Assembly: GCA_014058105.1 (NCBI GenBank)
Contig: JACGCM010001844.1
Coordinates: 1,302,001 to 1,366,000 of the forward strand
From: Kingdonia uniflora
Lineage: Eukaryota; Streptophyta; Magnoliopsida; Ranunculales; Circaeasteraceae
Direction: 5' to 3'
DNA length: 64,000 nt
Both the position numbers and the translations under genes were made by a program. Numbering within the stretch: position 1 is the stretch's first letter; every line of letters starts with the position of its first letter. The notes below the pieces were generated by a model. It searched no databases. It was given only the letters and a program-made list of their open reading frames with translations, and had not been told where the DNA came from. Below, one piece after another: positions 57,590 to 64,000 of the stretch.

Positions 57590-58330
57590 GAAGATCCATC
57601 CACCAAAACATTTGATGAGCGAGCTGAATATGTTACAAGGAAAGGGCAGAAACTTCTTACAAATGGTTCAGCAGGACCCGCAGGGTTAGAAATTGGAATC
57701 ATATTGATTACCCCTCCCAACGACAGAATCGAGAAATCAATCTACTTTGATTTTGAAGCCTCCAACAATGTTACTGAATACAAAGTTCTCATTCATGGAC
57801 TTGACCTTGCACTCGAGCTTGGTGTTTCAGAGCTTTTAGTCTATACCGATTCTCTACTCATCGTCCACCATTACTCCGAATAGTATAAGAATAATGGAAA
57901 GATGATCGAATATGTAGCTCTTATTGTATATAGGATGAGCAAGCTTTCGAAAGCAACTCTCGATTATTTTCCTCGAGGTGAAAGCAGACACGCCGATTCC
58001 TTGGCTTATCTAGCTAGAGTCTTGGGTACAAAAGCTAGATATCTACAGATCGAAGTGATATCAATCCCCAGCATTGATCGCCATTTTGCATGCACGATCA
58101 ACACTGGGGGCGATGAAGAGGAAGACGACGATTGGCGAAAGCCCTTTATTGCCTACCTTGACATAAAGAACGAATGCGATGGGCCCCTTCCAACATATTC
58201 GAAAGGGCACCGACAGTTGATCGAAAACTTGAAGCGCAACATATTTCAAAACTGTTCTTTATATCGCCATTCAGTCATGGGGGCTTACCTCAAGTGCCTC
58301 TCCAAGAAGAAATCAGACAGAATTCTCTGA
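57590..58330 (+). pseudogene. Second (archaeal-type) RNase H and connector of element 2
   Basis: LLTNGSAGPAGLEIGIILIT, IYFDFEASNNVTEYKVLIHG, LVYTDSLLIVHHYSE and FPRGESRHADSLAYLARVLG give the domain in order. The first catalytic aspartate is replaced by Asn (TNGS for TDGS). The open connector 57902-58330 holds SIDRHFACTINTGGDEEEDD and WRKPFIAYL before the integrase. This domain places the element in the Tat lineage. Confidence 0.8.
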
Positions 58331-59335
58331 GATTTACATGAAGGGACTTGTGGCTCCCATGTCGCAGGTCGATCACTGGTTAACAGAACAATTATACAAG
58401 GAGTATTCTGGCCAGGCATGCGCAAACAAGCAGAAGAGTGCTCACGGAAATGTGACACATGTCAACGGCATGGGCACATGATCTGCGCCCCTGCGCTCAA
58501 ACTATATACAAGCAAGGTGTTCTGGCCATTCAAGCGGTGGGCGCTTGATATCGTCGGAGAATTTCTAAGCACTCGAGGTAACCGACGATACCTACTTCTA
58601 GCAATAGATTATTTTACAAAATGGGTGGAAGCGGTTCTACTTTGTCGAACTAGAGAAGATGAGGTTATCTATTTTATCTGGGAATATATCATCACACGGT
58701 TTAGATTCCCCTACCTGAATCGGATTGATAATGGGCATCAGTTCGTTAGTAAACAAGTCGTAGCCTTCCTCAACAAACATAATATCATCCGCTCACCATC
58801 TAATCCCTACTACTCCCAAGGCAATGGCCAATTCGAAATCACCAACAAAACTATCATGGATGGACTTCAGAATAGGCTTCAATCATAGAAAAAGGAAACT
58901 GTATATGAGAGCTTCCCTATGTCTTATGGGTATACCGTACCACCCTACGTAATCAACTGGTTGTACCCCTTTCCTCCTCGCCTATGACACATAAGTTGTC
59001 ATTCCAACAGAATACCATTATCCAGTCAAAAATTACGAGCTTACCGACGAAGAAAATGAGTTCAAATTGGTCTGCAATATGAATTGGATTAATGAAACTA
59101 GGGAATGTGCTATTGCTAACCTAGGTCGATATCACCATATGCAGGCTAGCTCGAATAACAAAAGAGTCCAAAGCCGTACATTCCAAATCGACGATCTCGT
59201 CCTAAGAGAAATCCCTCAACATAGAAAAGAGGCACATGCCAGGAAACTGGTAGAAAATTGGAAAGGTCCATTCCTCATTATTGGTCAAACTAGTATGGGA
59301 TCAAATTATCTCATGACGGAGCAAGGAGTTTGAAT
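58331..59335 (+). pseudogene. Integrase of element 2
   Basis: The zinc-binding HHCC is visible as LHEGTCGSH and CSRKCDTC. The core has RWALDIVGEFLSTRGNRRYL, DYFTKWVEAVLLCRTREDEV, NRIDNGHQFVSKQVVAFLNK and SPSNPYYSQGNGQFEITNKT, which gives D, D and E. A stop at about 58889 is followed by a frameshifted stretch. The C-terminal part is open at 59067-59333: RTFQIDDLVLREIPQHRKEA, LVENWKGPFLIIG. Only a few lesions separate it from an open frame. Confidence 0.85.
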
Positions 59336-59504
59336 ACCAAATCTATTGAACATTAGGCGACTGAAACGGTACTATCGTTAAGTCCATCGCTTCTCTACTT
59401 CAAAATTCTCGTTCTTTCCATTCTAAAAGTATGATTTCATCTCCATACAGTGTACATTCTATTCTATTTAATGAAAACTTTCAAGTTTTTCCCCACATTA
59501 CTCT

Positions 59505-60015
59505 CTGTATTACATTGATTAAAGCAAAGGTAATACTAGCTTTCAATCGACCTCTATATAGATTAAGGCATAAGTAATACTAGCCTTCAATCGAGCTTTA
59601 TACATAATCTACGAATAAAACAAGGGTAATACTAATTTTCAATCAAAGATCTCTGCCAGACATAAAATAAAGCAAATGTAAAACTAACTTTCATATCTAA
59701 ATATGTCTGTAACTACAGATTAAAGCAAAAGTCAAACTAGCTTTCAATCACCCCTCTATAAATAATCTACGATTAAAACAAAGGTAATACTAGTTTTTAA
59801 TCAAAGATTTCTATCAAGCATAAGATAAAACAAAGGTAAAACTAGCTTTCATCTCTTAATATGTCTACGGCACAAATTAAGGCATAGGTCATACTGGCCT
59901 TTAATCGAATTCTATATACAGATTAAGGTATAGATAATACTAGCCTTCAATCGACCTCTATACACAGTCTGCGATTAAAACGAAGGTAATATACTAGCTT
60001 TCATCTCTCAATATG
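59505..60015 (+). repeat. Degenerate 45-bp-class tandem repeats downstream of pol in element 2
   Basis: The unit reads approximately ATTAAAGCAAAGGTAATACT then AGCTTTCAATCGACCTCTAT and a few bases more. It recurs about a dozen times with alternating sub-types, some carrying CTCAATATGTCTGTGA. The array sits between integrase and the antisense aORF1. Element 1 has one unit at the same place (24403-24438). Expanded tandem repeats in the 3' untranslated zone are known in some Tat elements. Confidence 0.85.
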
Positions 60016-60059
60016 TCTGTGATAGATACTTTTACAGGTTACATCTACAAGCCACTTCT

Positions 60060-63000
60060 AAGGATTCTTCTCTACTGGTGGGAGGTTAGCTACGCTTTCC
60101 CCTACAATAGGAGGACGATTAGCCATAAAATCTTAAGCCCGAGCACCTAAAGTAATCCTGCCTTGCTCTACCAATTTAGCAGGTCGAGAACCTAACTTTA
60201 TTTCAAGGGCGTTCATACAGTTTCCTCGATTTACATCAGCTCTGCAAATACATCCTCTACCCGACAAATAATCGTACAAGGTATCCCTCTTTAACTAAAG
60301 CATTCTCACTTCCTCTACAAAATAGGCAATAATAGCCGTTAAAATCTGTGAGCGCGTTACCTCGGGCATAACTGCCTAAGAAATTTTTTTTCTCACTTTC
60401 CGATGACACTCGTACAAATTTTTATATTGTGCGTCTTGCCATTCCAAGTGACTATGTGCATAGGACATAATATTGATATGCTCCTTCGGCTTCTCATCAA
60501 CTTTATATGACTCAACCTGGTTCATCGTCCTTAATTCTGCCACATGAGCACGAAGTTCCTCAAGCTCCCTGTCTTTACCTACACTTTTCCCAATGGGAAA
60601 CTTCTTTTTCAATTCATCTTTCTTCCTTATAAATTGCTCCTTACCCCTGATCACCTGCTCTAACTCCCACTCCATGATATAAGTAGCATCCAACTTACCT
60701 TGGTATTCCCTTATGCGTTCATTTCCTCTTTGTACGTGAGCTTGAGTGGGAGCTACATTTCCCTCCAACTCTCTAATTCGAGCTAATAGGCTAACCACAT
60801 CGCCTTTAACCATAGAGACCCCAACATCTCCTTTATTCTTCCTCGAGCACTCTCCAGCCTTAGCCTTCTTAACACGCAAATTGACTTTATCCAAATTGGC
60901 CTTCAATTGGGCCACCCTCTTATTCAATTCATTATATCGTCTTTGTACCAGCCAAAACTCTTTATCTTTAGCATGTAAAGCTGTACTCAGCTACTCAACT
61001 ATAATTTCAGAGTTGGATAGGTCATCTCGGGCTCTCTCTAGCTCGCTCTCTTTTTCAATCATTTTACTATTCAATCGCTCCAATTTTCTTTTGAAACCTA
61101 CTAAATCAGCTCGAGTTTGCTCTTATTCGTTTATTTTGTTGATCATTTGGGACTCTAGACTAGCCACAAATCTTTGTAGCTCTTTCTCTGTCATTCCTAA
61201 TGACTGGATACGATATCGAGCCACATCCGCCTCCTTACTCTTCACTGTCAGCGCATCATTACAGCTTTTGAGCTTCACTGTCTCTTTCTTTGCCTCCACG
61301 AGCTCTTTTTGTCCCTTGTTAATTTTGGTATCTTTTTTCTCAATCTTCCAAGTCAGATCTTCAGCAGCTTTTGTTGCCGCGACAAATTTGAAATGAACTT
61401 TGATGTGTTGATCCTCCGTATCTTCATTTTCCTCTCTCATTCTATCAAACTCTATTGCAAACTCTTGGTTATGTTGGAGCGTTTCTTGCTCACTCAAGCG
61501 AGCTGAATCCAGTTCGACCTATATCACAGATACAATACATCAAGTTCGATTCAAGAACACTCAACCAATACATTCAATCATGATACAAGACTCTTATTTC
61601 TAACAATTTTCTATTTTTTGACATCTACTGCTGTGAAACTGCTTCTAAACTTATGGTCGAAGTATGATCCTAGTTCGATGACAATAACATATACATCCAA
61701 TTTCAAGGTACACACTTTCCATATTCTAACTTTCTCATCATTTTAGTATTATCTGGACATATTTGATTACCATTGTCCCTAAACTATTAACACATTTTTG
61801 GTCTATCTCTGTACTCTAATTTTTACTTTGTAGCTCTAATGTAATGCAGCATACAAGTTAAATATTTCTTACTTCTTTCTAACTTGTAGCTCCTCTTGTG
61901 AAGACAACAGGGATGCTAAGTGTCTTTCTCCTTAGCGAGCTCATTCTCTAACTCCTTAATTTTGAGGCGCATATCCTTAAGTTCCTACAAATAATTTTTA
62001 TAAACATCTCTTAGCTAGCAGAAGTTATCCAACCAAACAATATCTCATACAATTACAGTTCTCAAACCCCTCATAATCACACAACTATAAAGTCAACAAT
62101 TTTACTCTACCTTCTCCTTCTCATTTCCTGGATTCTCATTGTCATCCCCTTGGTTCTTTCCCTCAGTTTGAGGAGAGACACCATCCAACCCTCCTACGAT
62201 TCTAGCCACATCATCCTCCCCCTCCTCCTCTTCAATGTAGGTATCTTCCATAATGGCCATAATTTTAGCTTTAGAGTACCTTACCTTGAGTAGTTGGTGC
62301 CCAAGTCTGTCGTTAGGCTACCATCTCATCCATGTTCTTCTGCGCTTCTTCTGTCAGCTCGAAAATTGTACCTCCTGCGTAGGCTTGGTAGAATCTAGTC
62401 GCTTCCACTTATGAACTAAATCGGACTTCAATCGAGTCACCTTCTTCTCAAGATCTACCTTCTAATTCTTGAGCTCAGCTTTTTTATCCTCAATCCTGAG
62501 GCATATCCCCTTCATCAGATAAGCAGCCTACAACAAAAAAATTAAACATATTTTCAACTCAAATCATAATACAGAATTCACAAAAATACAAATCACCAAA
62601 ACTTATCACTTTACTCATCTCCTCAACACCCTTACGAGCTACAAACATGGCCTAATCCTCCATAGCTCCCAGCTAATCTTCTTCCACAAGTCTATTTTTC
62701 ACGACCTTCCCCTCAGCCACTATAGCAGGAAGATCTACCCTCCTCTTCTTTGTATCTCCCTCGGCATCACCACTCCCCATGGTTCTAGAGGCCGAGCCAC
62801 GCTTCAGACTTATTTTCTTCAAAAAATTCTGAGCTAGCTTGCTTGAAGTAGTAGATTCTAGAACATCTGCAAAGTCTAGTGCAGTAGCCTTCAATAAAGC
62901 CACTCGCCTCTCTCTATCAGCCCCCTTATTTTTACCGATTCTAGCTCCTATCATCAGTCTCGTCACTTAAAACTTTTGAACCTTCTCGGGCCGTTGTTAG

Positions 63001-63954
63001 CTCGTCTATTCCTATTAATATTGAGGTCTTTCAGCGCTCCCTCAAGCTTAACCTTTTCTTGAGCAACAGTATCCAATAGGGACTCCTTCTTCACCTTCGA
63101 CTGAGGACCTGTACACCAAACACAACACATTATCAGCAACAAAAAAACATTTAACTACAATAGTTTGACATTATATACATTTAATCTTACTTTTCTTCAC
63201 TGTTCTATACAAAAATTCCATGGGTTCATCATCTCTTCTCTGAAGGTAAATAACCTTTCACCCAAATCACATTATCATTCCACATTCGACCTACAAAATT
63301 TAGATCAAAGAAAAGTGGTCGAGACGAGCTCGCAAAGAAATATGCCCCTCCACTTGCAGAATAATTTTTCACACCATAAAACTGCAAAACATTTTCAGGA
63401 GATATTCTCCTCTCCACCATATTCTCCTCCCACAACCTATTCAAACTCTCACAAATATTTATCACCTTCTACATGTTCCCGTTCAACTGGACAAGACATG
63501 CCCCAATGGTATTCATTATCCCTTTCACAAGATTGCTAAGGGGCAAACTCAACCCGTACTCCAACTGAGATAGATGTCAAAGAAATCCCTCTTCCAGGTT
63601 ACTCTAGACATTTCCATCATAATACTCCAAGGAGATTAATTTGTCTACTCACCTATCCAATTTTTCCTTCTCTAAATCAGGTAGCCAAAAGAAATGCTCC
63701 TCCCCATATTCTATAATACAACTTCTAAACTGCCTACCAGTGTGTTCTAAAATATTGCTCCATATTCCCCCTATAAGAGCTTTGGATTTATAAAACTCTC
63801 TAAATACATCGAAGTTCAGAGGGTATAATACCAATTGTCCAGGGAAATCTGGAAATTGAACAACTCCTACTTTGTCCTTCTTATCATATACTATATTCTC
63901 AGACTCATCTGAACAACTAGAGGTCAGAGCCTCCATAACAGGTGAAGTCTCCAT
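60060..63954 (-). pseudogene. aORF1 of element 2: spliced antisense gene, coiled-coil protein
   Basis: Exon 1, from about 63954 to 63191, reads METSPVMEALTSSCSDESEN, FPGQLVLYPLNFDVFREFYK, HTGRQFRSCIIEYGEEHFFW and ERRISPENVLQFYGVKNYSA, then NDNVIWVKG. Intron 1 is 63190-63109. Exon 2 has KKESLLDTVAQEKVKLEGAL and the Arg/Lys-rich DRERRVALLKATALDFADVL. Intron 2 is 62609-62528. Exon 3 starts AAYLMKGICLRIEDKKAELK, followed by RYSKAKIMAIMED and acidic text. The C-terminal 450 residues or so (61500-60300) are coiled coil, for example DLTWKIEKKDTKINKGQKEL. The tail is LKRDTLYDYLSGRGCICR. Stops interrupt exon 1 and the coil. The layout resembles a scaffold or structural protein, but its role is unknown. 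Confidence 0.7.
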
Positions 63955-64000
63955 CTTAACTACAAGTCTAAGGATGAAATTTGATTCTACACAGATATTC
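63955..64000. other. Upstream edge of aORF1, window end
   Basis: Only 46 bp remain before the window ends. By analogy with elements 1 and 3, aORF2 and the 3' LTR should follow to the right. Confidence 0.5.

Larger units (their letters stand above)
53393..64000 (+). mobile_element. Element 2: Tat-lineage retrotransposon, continuing past the window
   Basis: In order: 5' LTR, primer region (TTTGGTACAGTCTGTGGGAA, 53966-53985), gag, protease, RT with a deletion, RNase H, second RNase H, integrase, tandem repeats and antisense aORF1. aORF2 and the 3' LTR are expected beyond 64000. It is better preserved than element 1 but still has stops in most domains. Confidence 0.8.

Noticed and set aside
60746..61396. 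216-codon plus-strand open frame
   Set aside because: It is the shadow of the coiled-coil part of aORF1 on the minus strand. Its Ser/Leu-rich composition is what the complement of Glu/Lys-rich codons gives.
1..64000. tRNA or rRNA genes
   Set aside because: No cloverleaf with A and B boxes or rRNA core sequence was noticed. The tRNA-like matches are the primer-binding sites of retrotransposons. A tRNA scan would be needed to exclude them fully.

Overview
This is nuclear DNA from a eudicot plant. It is AT-rich, has long introns with GT..AG borders, carries two recognisable plant genes and is otherwise packed with nested plant transposable elements. No prokaryotic operons, rRNA, tRNA or CRISPR arrays were seen. 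Three parts hold host-gene sequence. (1) A decayed 3' fragment of the GARP/EARP tethering subunit VPS53 lies at 4182-5493 (+). (2) An apparently intact two-exon gene for a conserved plant protein of unknown function lies at 5896-10148 (+), with a 3.65 kb intron. (3) An apparently intact three-exon gene for a chloroplast fibrillin / plastid-lipid-associated protein (PAP3 type) lies at 11251-16339 (-). Its first intron contains an 850 bp fold-back element and its second a 120 bp tandem duplication.

The left end (1-2900) is an unclassified, probably transposon-derived unit. It has four blocks of a 30-bp repeat built on the palindrome TCGACAATTAATTGTCGA and broken minus-strand ORFs. From about 16.55 kb rightwards nearly everything is retroelement. 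Element 1 (16556-41046, +) is a Ty3/gypsy retrotransposon of the Tat lineage. It has a truncated and interrupted 5' LTR, gag, protease, RT, RNase H, a second (archaeal-type) RNase H and integrase, then antisense genes, then a 3' LTR at 40515-41046. Nested in it are a hAT-type MITE (23609-23938), a 2.47 kb solo LTR with target-site duplication GGAAG (28152-30625), an Athila-like element on the minus strand (32278-36122) and a second hAT-type MITE (36222-37010). Element 3 (41356-46661, minus orientation) is the 3' half of a related element, lying tail-to-tail with element 1. Element 4 (47839-52566, +) is a small gypsy element with a Met-tRNA primer site and a deleted integrase core. Element 2 (53393 to beyond the window end, +) is another Tat element. 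It has an expanded tandem-repeat zone (59505-60015) and a long antisense gene region (60060-63954).

The most interesting signal is a pair of multi-exon genes on the strand opposite gag-pol, in the 3' half of the Tat elements. aORF1 is seen in all three copies, at 24450-37910 (-), 44936-46428 (+, in the inverted element) and 60060-63954 (-). aORF2 is seen in two, at 38300-40230 (-) and 42306-44629 (+). The copies have diverged, but they keep the same protein blocks and the same positions of 75-90 bp introns. That implies a spliced, once-selected antisense transcription unit carried by the retrotransposon. The copies here are broken, so the window shows the architecture rather than a working example.
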